Source: Gonium pectorale
Taxonomy: Eukaryota; Chlorophyta; Chlorophyceae; Chlamydomonadales; Volvocaceae
Assembly (NCBI GenBank): GCA_001584585.1
Contig: LSYV01000052.1
Coordinates: 117,795-181,794 of the forward strand
Reading direction: 5' to 3'
DNA length: 64,000 nucleotides
Shown in pieces: positions 12,601-23,900 of this stretch. The position numbers were made by a program, and so were the translations under genes. The notes below the pieces were generated by a model, which had not been told where the DNA came from, made no database searches, and worked only from the letters and a program-made list of their open reading frames with translations. The stretch's first letter is position 1. Every line of letters begins with the position of its first letter.

Positions 12601-15600
12601 ATGCTCTCCCCGACGGCGCTGGAGGCGGGGGTGGGCGGCGCGTCGAGCGCGGCCGCGTCTGCCGCCCCCAGCGCCGCCACCAGGGGCGCCAGGTCGGTGA
12701 GGAGGAGGGAGTGCAGGTGGTCGTGGAGCGCGTGGGCGGCGCACAGGGCGGCGCACACCTGCAGCGGTGGCGCGGAGGGCGGGGCCATGGGAGAAAAGCA
12801 GAAACCAGGCGTTCTCACTAGAGAGGCCTGGGGCGCATGCCGTCTCGTCCCGAACCACAGAGGCAACGTAACCAAGAAGCGTCCACCGTCCCACCGCAAC
12901 GATCAAGCTGACCCGTTCGGGGGTTGGGGTGGGGTGTGGTGGGGGTACATGTAAAGGGTGGGTTGGGTGGTACCAGCATGCGGGGCTGCGGCTGTGCACG
13001 CAGATCCACACAGGAGACGAGAGGAGGGCGGAGGTGAGCACCAAGGGGGTTGGGGGCAAATCACATACCGAGCCACAGGCACCTGCCTTACACAGCCCCT
13101 CCTCGAGAAGCGCTAGCGCCTTGTCCAGGCCGCCGTTGACACCCGCCGCTGCGCTTATTCTCCTCCGCAATATTGCCAGAAATCAGCCCCCCAGCGCGCG
13201 TCCGGCCCCAGCCCACCAGCCCTCCACAGCCCGGGCGCTGCTACCCCCCACCCACATGGCCCCCCACCCCACCCACCCACCTTGGCCAGCCCCTCCTCGC
13301 CCAGCACCTCGCCCCGCGCCACCGCGCCGTCCACCAGCCGGCCCAGCCGCCTCCGCAGCAGCGCCAGGGCGGGGCCCGCGGAGCTGTCCAGGAAGGCCCG
13401 CTGGGCAGCCGGTGCTGCGGAGAGCCACCTGGTGGGGGGGGGGGGGAGATTACTCAGTCCGTGGGCAGTCCGTGGGGGTGGGGGGAGGGGAGGCTGTTCT
13501 ATCCGGGGGAAAGGGTGAGGGACGGTAGTGGGTAGCGGCTGGCATGGTGGGCAAACCCACGCAATGGCCGGAGGGGGACGGAAGCGGGACGAGCATTGTC
13601 TGTCGCAGCAGGAGCAAACGAACGAGGTACCGATGGGTGGCGGATGGCGAGGCGAGCGAGGCGGGATTGCGGCCGCTCCGCACCCGCACGCCACTACAGC
13701 AAGCCCGTACGACAGCCCACTCGCGCACCCGAACAATCCCCAAACGCGCCATGCCGCGCCGCACCTCGACCTCGCCACCAGTCCATCCAGCTGGGCGCAC
13801 GCCTCCGACGCCAGCAGCGAGGGCCACGTCTCCCGGGTCCAGGGGGCGGAGAGGGAGGAGGAGCCGCCGGCTGCGGAGGAGCCGGCGTCGTCCCCTGCAT
13901 CCGCACCGAGCGCCCGCGCAGCAGCCTGCGCCAATGGTTAGGGTTGTGTTTTAGGGTTTTAGGGGATTCAGGACATATGATATTGATGACGACGTGTTGG
14001 CATCGAGCAGCAATACTTCGTCCGTGAGATTGGGATGAGGGGGGAGGGTGGTCAGAGGCCATGGGGGTAGGGCCTGGCGGGGAGATGGTGGCCAGCAGGC
14101 CCGCGACCGGCCCTGTGGGTGCTGCACGGGGACACGACTGCCGTACGCGCTTTTGTACGTGCAGCAGGTGGCCCGACCGTGATCGACTGTTGTCTAGCCC
14201 GTTGGGGCGTATCCCTGTTCCTCCTGAAACCAAGACAGAGTTGCGGCCAAGGGTGCTGTTTCCGGAGTATGCCGCGTCCCCCCCAGGCCCCGCGCCCCAG
14301 CCTCCCTGCCCACCTCCTCCGCCGGCGCGAGGGATGAGTCGTCGTAGGCCGCCGCCTCGATCGCCCGCAGCACCGCCGCGCCCTCCGCCGCCGCCCACGC
14401 CGCCAGGAGCGGCGTCGGCCCTGCTGCGCCCGCCGCCGCAACCGCCCCACCTGGCCGCGACAGCGGCCCTGCTGCCCCGCCGCCCCCGCCGCTGCCCTCG
14501 CCGGCATCCTCGCCCTCTTCCGTCGCCCCCGCCGCCCCCTCGTCCGCCGCCTGCGGAGCCGCCGCCAGGGAGACCGCCACGTAGCGGCTGTGCATGTCGG
14601 CGGTTCCGGCGGCGGTTGGGTCCAGCGTATCGCACGCGCGCCGGCGGGAGGCACCTGAGGAGGCGCACCGGTCCGCCGTATCCATCAAGCTTGTGGGGTA
14701 ATATATACGTCCCCAAGGTTGGGTCTGGACCCGTCAACGAAGTCGGTGAGTGGGGTAGTAGGCAGCTAGCGCAGCCCATGTGCTGTACTGCAGCTTACCT
14801 CCCGCCGCCGCTGCTGCCAGCAACCCCGCCGCGCGCGCCGCCTCCGCCTCCGCGGCCGGGCCCGTCGCGCCCAGCAGCGGCAGCAGCGCGACGTCGTACG
14901 CCGCCGAGGCGTCCATGAGCCCCAACCAGAGCGCCTCCGCCTCCGCCTCGGCCGCCGACGGTTCGCCTTCCGCCGCGGCGGCAGTCCTGTCCCTGTCTCG
15001 GAGCGCCATCATGGCCGGGATCCGCTGGGTGCGCACAAGATCCAGAACCGCCTCCTGGAGCGCCCTGCGCATATCCAAAACGCAAGGAGGGAAGGCAACC
15101 AGTTCATCACACCGCACTAAGTCCACGCTTCCGGGCCATAGGGGGGGCTGCTGTCGGCGGCCGCTGTACCAAGGGCGGCCCTCACCAGACGGCGGCCCGC
15201 CCCGCGCTTCCCGTCCTTCGTCAGGCTCCCGCCTCAACCCACTCGCCATCCTCTCTGTCAGCTCTCCGTCGTTCGCATGCCACCGTACGGCGTGTGACCT
15301 CTCGAGTCATGGAGTCCTCCGCACGTAGCCTCCCCATCCTCTTAGCAAGGCAGAGATGCGTAATGCCGCTGCGTCTGGTGGCCGGGCCGCCGCCTCGCCC
15401 CAGCTATGCCGGATCCAGGGCTCCAAAACTCAGCTCGTCCCGAGATTCCGGATCCCAAAGACACCGCATCCGAGCGTGTCTGCCCGCACCTTGCAAACTC
15501 TGCCGGCATGTTGTAGTGGGGCTTGAGGTTGAGACAGGCCAACAGGTCGTCGAGCGTCGACAGCGCGTGGCCGTACTCCCGTACAAACTCAAGTACGGTG

Positions 15601-18600
15601 TTGTACAGCCAGGCGGGGCGGTCCAAGCGGCCGGTCGGGGCGGCTGCGGGGAGATTTACGGGACAGGGTGTGTGCTACGGCCGTTGCGAGGGCGGGTCAG
15701 CGGCCATCCACGGGCGTTGCCCGTGTGCCGTGCGGCAGGCAGGTCGCGGGGCGGGGCGGGGTGGGGCGGGGCGAGGTGGGGCTACCAGGCCATGCGCTCA
15801 CGCAACTGAGCCAAAAGCCGATCATTCGTTTACTGATGCTGCCTGTTTTGTGTGCCTCTTTTAAGCCAAGATATGCGTTGGGGTCCCTCCCTGCAAGGGT
15901 CCTCCCCATTATCCTAGCCAGGACGTGCTCCGCGTTGCGTCCCGGACCCCTCCGGTGTCCCGCAACCGCCAACAGCCGCGCCACCCACGCCCTACCCAGC
16001 CCACCCCCACCCAGCCCACCTGGGTGGAAGTGCGCCCGCAGCTTGGCGGCAACAGGCTCCGCAAGGACCTACGGTCCGGCATAAGTGTGACGCACACGTC
16101 TTTGGGCCATGGGGTACGGCACGGGCTTCCGCCGGGCTGGGCCGCGGCATGGAAAGGGCATTGCACAAAACGGGTGGGGAGGGGAGGCTGCGCACCTGCG
16201 CCGCCCACAGCAGCGGCTTGGACCCCTCGGGCTCCGCCTCCTCGCCGTCCTCGCCCGACGCCTGCGGCGCAGAGGAAAGAGGCGCTCAGTGAGACTGGAC
16301 TGGACGAATCGCTGGACTTCTGCAGTACACTGCAAGCGCATGGCGGTCGTGACGCAGTTAACTCACAGACCGGGTGCAATGGGCGTTTGGCCGGAGGGGG
16401 GCCAGGACACACGCCGTGTCCCGAACCTTGCGGCCGTGTCGCCCACACGCGCCGAGGTCAGCACATGCTGCCTCTCGTACACCCAGTGGCCCGCCCCAGG
16501 AGCGCACCCGAAACCCCGCCCCAGCCCGGCCGTTGGAGCAACTTGGGAAACGTTGGGATGGTACGTGTGCCATACCCGCAAGTGCGCAGAGTTACCTGTG
16601 GCCGCACAGCAAGAGCCCGCCTCAGGCGGGCGGCTCTCCATAACCCAAACCCGTGAAGCCCCGCAACGCTCAACGGCCCCCACCGCCCGACCGCCGCCTC
16701 CGTGCATTCCAACCTAGAGCCCCGCCACCCCTGGGCAGGTGCCCACCCACCTGCGCCGTGAGCAGCTCGATGAAGGTGCTCCGCTGCTCCACCGCCATCT
16801 GGAAGTGCGTCAGCGCCGTCAGCACGCCCACCTGTACGGCATTCGTACGACAGCACGCGGCAGGACGTCACAGGCGATGTCGTGCGCTTCCGCGTGTGGG
16901 TCGAACCGCTGGGTGCGGTGTGTGTTGAAACGAAACGACGCATACGACGGTGGTGTGTGTGGGGAGGGGGGGGACTGAAGAAGGGGGGGTGAAAGACCGG
17001 CCACGGAGCCCGGACCCGCGCGCCAGACGCTTCCCCCGACCTCACCCCGCCTGCACACCACCCATACACAGGGCGTTGCCCAACCCACCCATGGGGGACC
17101 CGGGGGTTACATGTGCCAATCCCTCCCCTCGCATAGGAAACCCCACACACATAGCCCCATGCCCTTGCAGCAGGCGCCCCGCCCAGCCATACTGCCACGC
17201 CAACATCCCCCTTTCCCTTCAGACCGCCACAAGCTTCTGACACGCATCATTCAAGCGTCACGCCTTCCGACCGGTCTCCCTCCCTCCTCCCTCCCTCCCC
17301 TTTTCATTGCCCACTTACTCCTCTACCCCCCTTCCCGTGCCCCCACCCCTTACCGACCAGCCGCCGTGCCAGCACCGGTCGCGCCTCGAAGCCCGCAAAC
17401 GCAGCCTCCCCGCTCGTGCCGCCGCCACTGCTGCCAGCCGCCGCCGCCCCGCTCGCTGCGTCAGCCAGCGGCGGCGGCCAGTGGAGCCGGACCAGCAGCG
17501 CCGCGGCCTCCTGCGTGCGGGTAGGGACATTTGTACGGGTGAGGACGTGTGCGGAGGACCCGCGTAGACCCCCGCACACGTCTCCGTCTCACACCGTGGC
17601 AGGCCAGCAGCGCATGCCGCAAGGGAGGCCGCGCAGTACGCGCGTGCGTGCGCAGCACCGCGTGGAACGTTTGAGCACGTCGGCTCGATGGGGACGTTCG
17701 GAGGGATGGGGACGTTTGGAGGGATAGGGACGTTCGGAGAGCACTAGCACGCCCAGCATCACCCTCCACTCCCGTGCTCCTGAACGTGCACGCAAATTGC
17801 GCTACGGCAACGAAGAGCCGAGTCGCCCAAACACACAACGGGCTCTGGTCGAGAAGCGCCTGACAAGCAACTTCCCCGCCTACTCCACTTGGTCCGGAGG
17901 GACGGTGTGGACGGAAGACGCCTCTCCTGCCTTGCCCCACCCCCCGCCCCCACCCCTACGTGCCCTTCCCCGGCGACCCACTCCGCCACTCCGGGCACAA
18001 GGTGTTGTCCTTCGCGTCCTGGACATGTGCACCCACGCGGGGGGGGGGGATCCCGCTACCGCCAAGAATGTGGATGGCACGACACCGATGGCTGACGGCG
18101 CCGGCAACACCCGCACCTGAACCGCCAACAGACCAGGCCCCAGCCCCCCCAACGCATCGCCACCCTGTTGTTCACTGGCCATCCCTGGTCGCCATCAACG
18201 GGTTCACTGCCCCCAGTCTGCCGGTCTGCAAGGAGCCAGGGGAGGGGGGGCACCCACCTGACGCAGCCGGCCGCACAGCGCCGAGCCGGTCTTGCGCAGC
18301 CGCCGCCGCAGCAGCGCCACCGGGCCGCTGCCCTCCCCGCCGCCCGCGCCGCCGGGCCCCGTGCCAGCGTCTGGCAGCATCTCCTGCGGGGGGAACGGAG
18401 TGAAGGCGGACGGGTCCATGTACTCGCGACATCGGTGTGATGAGGACCTTGGGCCGAGGCTGCAGCAGGAGCAGCAATATATGCGACGGGTTGGCCGTAC
18501 CCGTACTGAGGGGCTTCCTAGCGGAGCCGCCGGGACGGCCGCATCACCTGCACGGTCACAGTGCGCACCGCCCCCGACGCACCGCACGACGGGGCGCTTG

Positions 18601-20434
18601 GCCCGGGGGCATCTACCTCCTTACTTGGGTTTGGCCGCGGGACGGGAGACCGCAGGAGGAGATCAGAGCGTTCTCGCCAACCGCTTGCTTCTGCATCCCC
18701 CTTGGGCGTCCGCCCGGTGTCTGCCAGCCCGCTCAGGCGTGCAGCGCCGCCGCCGCCTGACCTGGCGTGGCCTCGCCCCCGTCTGGCTGTACACCCCGCA
18801 CCACGACTGAATTTGGCTACACGCGACATATAGCAGAGACCCGGTCTCGTCCCCACTCATCCGACAGATGCCAGTCCTCCTTGGGGGGAACGCCCATACC
18901 GTCTGCATCGCTTCATGGCGCCCAGCACCACCCGCCCGCCCCCCACCTGCAGCAAGGTCGCGCCGCCCGCGCCGGCGCCCGGCCGCTCCAGCTGCTCCAG
19001 AGCCGCCACGGCCGCCGCCACGGCCGTGGTGACGCCGTAGGCGGCGCTGACGTACTCGGCCTCCGCCGCCTCGCCCGCCGCCGTGGCATCGGGGCCGTCA
19101 AAGTGCTCCGGCTCCGGCAGCACCAGGGCGGCGAACGTGGCGCCGGCGCGAGAGGCTTCCCGCGTCGCCTCCGAAGCGGCCTGGGCAGGGCGGGGACAAC
19201 GTGGCCGCGGGAGCGAGCCGGCGGGAGCCGGACGATGGTTCTCCGGTGTCTGGAAGGCACCAGGAGACATCAGTTCGATCTAACCCGCTCCCGCCCAGCG
19301 CACATTGCGCAGGCGCCTGCACGCACTCGGGCCACGCGATTGGGCGCACACTGTGGCAGGACCCGCAGCATCCCGCCGTATCCCGGAGGAATGATCCTGC
19401 ACTCATTCCGCCGACCCCTCCCAGCGCATGCTCACACCCACCTTAACTAGTAGCAGATACTCGCGCACGCAGCCCGCCGCATCCATGGCCGCCACCATGC
19501 CCGGCACGTCGGCGGGGATGCTTCCCGGAGGCAGATCCGGATCCAGACCGGAATCCCATCCGTGCGTCTGACTGGATCCATATCCACCGTAAGCCTGGTC
19601 CGCCGCCGTCAGCGCTGCCAGCGTTGTGACGGCACACTGGCCCACCCAGGCGCGGTACTGCCGCCGCTGCTCCCTCAGTAGGGCAAGGGCGGATTCCGGA
19701 TCCGACGGCACGGAGTTGGCTTCGGAGGTGCCGGCGGCGGCACCGGCGGCGTCCTCGCAACCGCCCTGCTCGCCGCCGTGGTGATAGTACCCCTCACTGC
19801 TGCCAAAAGCGGCCGCGTCCACGTCCTCATAAGAGACGTTAACCGCCGTCGCAGTGCCGTACGCAACTCCGCACGACTCTTCGTACGCAACACCGGCGTA
19901 GCAGGCGTTGAACGATGTCCCAGCGGCGCCATCGCCATCATCGCCTCCTCCAACACGATAGTCATCGGCGGCGGCATCCTCCGAGACCACCGTCGCCAGG
20001 GGGCTCCTCGGCATTCCGCCGATGGCGGGGCTGGCTCCACCGCTGCGACTGGCGCCAGGGCTGCCCAGGTGCCTAGGTCCGTCACCGCCGGGCGCCGGCG
20101 AGACCAGGCCGTTGCCGGGGGCCGTCCCAGAGCCCGATCGTGAGTCGGGCATACCGGTCGTGTTCGCGTTGCGCCCCCAAGACGCAAAGGAGCCGGCGGA
20201 GCGGATGTCGGGGATCTCGTCCAGGGACGCGGATGACCAGCGCGGCTCTTCGTTGCGCTGCATGCGCTGGGCCGCTGGCTGCGGCAGCGCTTCGGGCTCG
20301 TAGTGGCCCTCGGGCAAATCGCCTGCTGCGTAGCCGAGGCCTAAGCTGGGCGCCATCGCTCCCTGGGTTGACGCGACGGGGTCGTGGGCATCGAGGTCCT
20401 GCCATCCCGTGCCCTCCACGTCAACGCCGTCCAT
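9662..20434 (-). CDS. MAG2: RINT1/TIP20 (plant MAG2) family ER-Golgi tethering protein
   Basis: Eighteen exons join in phase to 1361 residues: 20434-19442, 19180-18947, 18383-18258, 17510-17358, 16831-16751, 16261-16196, 16068-16020, 15643-15490, 15064-14799, 14654-14314, 13925-13765, 13428-13277, 13148-13069, 12758-12277, 12053-11903, 10967-10838, 10448-9989, 9668-9662. Family members are Dsl1/NRZ-complex subunits that tether Golgi-derived vesicles at the ER. Family-like stretches are LDRPAWLYNTVLEFVREYG (exon 8), SVAYRHAIEDNPQF (exon 15), and INRFMFNFIATESRFTRAG joined to ARQFAADVAGLASLF (exons 16-17), then HFRELQAAARLL. The protein is far longer than the roughly 790-residue relatives: the first 331 residues are a low-complexity extension, and exons 10, 14 and 17 have Ala/Gly-rich inserts. 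The ATG at 20434 opens exon 1. The exon 12/13 junction and the short last exon are the least certain. The assembly gap falls in intron 15; splicing stays in frame without an exon there. Other Dsl1-type tethers are less likely. Confidence 0.75.
11112..11770. other. Assembly gap (659 N)
   Basis: An unbroken run of N inside intron 15 of the RINT1/MAG2-like gene. True length and content are unknown. An unusually long reading frame spanning it on the minus strand exists only because N codons cannot stop. Confidence 0.99.
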
Positions 20435-20929
20435 GCTCCGATCGGGCAGCCGACCGCCTTGCCGCCCTCCCCTGAAGTAGTTGTGGACGATCGGACGCCT
20501 TGACCCAGACCGAGCGCTTCAATCGCTCATGTACCCCTCCATACCAGAAGACGCCATATCACTACAGCTATTGCCCTTGCTGAGGAGAGGGGGGTGCCGT
20601 CTCTGACTACCGAGGCCAACCGTTGTCAGCCACAAGTCGATGTTAGCTTATGCTTCCAGGTTTTGCTGTTCACAAGTGCTGGATCTGCGTCAAAGGGTTC
20701 CGGTTTCAGGTGCACACTTAAAGAAGTACAACCTCCGAGCCACACCACGGCAGGCACTTTAAAAGCTGTAGGTTAACAGACGTCGCACTCGATAAACCAG
20801 AGCCACAATGAGAAGTCGAGTATTGCCATGAGCGTCTCGGCACGCAGGACCTGCCAGGCGCTGCCCTTTCTAACTTTTTAGCTTCTTGCCTAGACATTTA
20901 CAGCCAAGCAAAAACTCCGGGGCCGTAGC
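20435..20929. promoter_or_regulatory. Divergent promoter region, RINT1/MAG2-like and CHASE-kinase genes
   Basis: The start codons at 20434 (minus) and 20930 (plus) face away from each other across 495 bp of lower-GC DNA. Both 5' UTRs and both core promoters should lie here. AT-rich patches such as CACTTTAAAAG (about 20756) could act as a core element, but no motif is decisive. Confidence 0.55.
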
Positions 20930-23900
20930 ATGGGCGCCCGGCGCGCCGACGAGTCTACCTCTATGGCGGTGCCGGACTGGGCCGTGGTCACCGGTTGCAG
21001 TGTGGTGGAAGATAACGAAGTCCCTCGGCACCAGGCCATCGTCGTGGCGGCCACCAACCATACGGCGAGCGCGGAGCTCACACCAGGCAGCAACAACGCC
21101 ATCAGCAAGAGCGGGCGTCCATCAGGGACTTCAAAGTTCGGCACCTGCGTGGTGCCGGACTCGTCCGGCAGTGCCCGGGGGCTTACCAGTAAGCCAATGA
21201 CGAAACTGGTCGAGCCCTCGCCAAAGTCGGACGTCGCCGCGGCCGCAGCGGCAGTGGACAAAGCCGTTGCAGCAATGTCGCCCCATGGCGATAGCAAGTT
21301 GAACCGCAAGGCCTCGGGCAGCCCCATCAACAGCCTCGTCCCTCGTGCACCCTCGTCAATCGTGCCCGACCTGCCTGCGGCCGCCTGGGAGGCTGCAGGG
21401 CTGCGCGCCGGACACCGACCCGGCGAGTACCCCAGCTGCTGCCCCTGGCTGCTGTCCAGCTCGGGCAGTCACGAGCCGCTGGCGCCCGCCTGCTCGCTGG
21501 GATGGTGGCGAGCCGTGTGGCAAAGCGTTGTCTGCGAGCTCAAGGTAAGCTAATGCTTATCCTGGTCGTATCGAGACTGGGAAGACACGGGCCAGTGGCG
21601 GGAAAACCCGCAGGAAACGGCACGACACTGGGCTCGATTTGTGGTCGCGCGTTGGTGCCACCTCCCCGCGCCTGGCACGGGGTTTCGTGGGGCGTTTGGC
21701 TGCTGGCGTCTTCAACTACCCACACCAGCTTGGTATGAGCTCGGGTGTTCCACTATACCCCGGGATGGGGGCCACAGCGCTGGGGAGGCGGGCCCTGCTA
21801 TCAGGATGCACCCCCGCGGTTCGGTGTACGAGGGTTATTGCGATGTGAGATGCATGAAGAGGACCACAGCGAGGGAGAATGGCAACGGGCATCGATATAC
21901 GACGAGGGCCGTGACCAGGGCGTGTGTAATTCGGGGGCGACCGTGACGATGCGAGCCTCACTGCCCGCGCATGTGCGGCCGAACGCTGCTGTTATTGCAG
22001 CCGCTGGAAGTCCCCGGGACCCCTTTGCCTTTGCGCGCCACAGCGCCGACGTTGACAGCACTGGCATTTATTGCCGGGTAACTCCCTGGGGCCATGCCGC
22101 CTGCACCCCTCACGCGCGAAAGGCTGCTGCATCGGGCCCCCATGTTGTTCAGGTCCATACACGCGGTTCAGCTCCATGCCGCCACCTCGTTCTGGCTGCA
22201 GCAGCCATGGCTGTCAGCTGCTGCAGCTGCTGTCGCACGAAGCGCTCCGCCTGTCCTCCCCCGCCACCGGACTATCGCCGCCGCAGCCCGCCCTCACCCC
22301 ACCCTCTCAATCACACCTGCTCCCGCCGCCCGCCATCCCCGCCCCCCCCCGCTTCCACGCTCCTGCCCCCCTCACCGCAGAAAGTGGTCTCTGTGGTCCG
22401 CGCCCGGCCTCTGGTGCTGCTGCCGGGCCTGGTGGTCCTGGGCGTGGTGCTGGGCCTGGGCCTGTGGGCCCTCATCGCCGCGTCCGCGTCGGAGGCCAAC
22501 TTCCGCCACGAGTCGGCGCTCAAGGTGAGAGCGCTCGAGGGGGCCACGCCGCCGCCGCCGTTGTCGGTCGCGCTTTGGAGGGAGCCGACGGCAATCGGCA
22601 GAGGAGGCCGCTAGGGGGCCGGCTCGGGCGGGCAGGCTAGGCGCGGGGAGGGGGAGGTGGAGGGGTGCGTCGCACGTCCAGCGCACCACCGTTGGATCAA
22701 CATACTCCAGCAGCGGAACTCCCAGTGTAGGCCGCTCGACCTCCAATATGTGACCACCTCCAAAGACCATTAACCGCCGCCCCAACGGCCCCTACTACCT
22801 CCAACCGGCAGATCGCCAACGACAAGGCGTTGTACATCCAGACCGAGCTGGACAAGACGTTCATGCCGGCCTACGTGGTCAAGACGTCCGTGCAGCAAGT
22901 GGGTTGCGCAGTTGGTTGTCCGCTGCATGCACATACGGGTCAGGCGGGCACTGAGCTGGGTGATGGGAGGCATGGCGGGGACAGCTGCTGCCGTGTGGGG
23001 TGTGAATCGCACTGTGGCTGGTACCGCGGTTGGTTCCTGGCGAGGATTTGCGAATGTCAGTGCCTACTCCCGCCCAACCGCTCCCTTCTCGGGTCGCGGA
23101 ACGGCTTCTCCTGCCTGCCACGCATCGCTTGCTTTGTGAACGAGCGTGTCCTCCTGCCCTGCCAAGCCCGTTCTCCTATCCGTGTCCCTTCGCAGAACCC
23201 CAACTACTACCCACCCCAGCCGCCGGACCTGGCGGCCCGCTACCCCACCCAGCCATGGTATCTGGTCAACGCGCCCTTTGACCGCCTGGCGAAGGACCTG
23301 ATTGCGCTGACAAAGGTACGGCATGATACGGTTACAGGGCCCGTGGTCAAGCATATCAAAGGGGCACGCATGTGTGTAGCGGTGCCGCGCATTTCCCGCC
23401 ATACAGTACAGTGCTCGCGTTCCCTCGCCAAGTGCACGCCACCCCTGCTGCCTGGCCTCACTCCGCAGCTTGGCGCCCTTACCCTGAACAGTCTGCATAA
23501 CCTGCCTGGCCTGTCCCGCGCGCCCTCGCCACCTCACCCTGTTTCGCGTCACAGGCTGGATCCGTCCGAACGGTGTCGGCCATTCCGCACGGCGTCATTC
23601 GCACCATGTACCCGCTCAAGGTCAGCGCGCTTTTTATTACGGCTGTTTTCTACGGCGCAGAATGCGACACACGCGTCATCTACTGCGCGAGGGGTTGTAT
23701 TTTTATCTTACGGGGCAAGCACACGGGGCATTCGCCCATCTCAGCGACCCCCATGAACAGCACGAACGAATGCCTCGCTGCAAGGCCCAGCAACTTGTGC
23801 CCTCCCGCCCATGCCCACGGCATGTCACCCGCATGTCCACCAGCCCATCCTTGCCACCAAAGGCAAAGACCTGTCCGCGCCGGGACCTTACGGCATCCGC

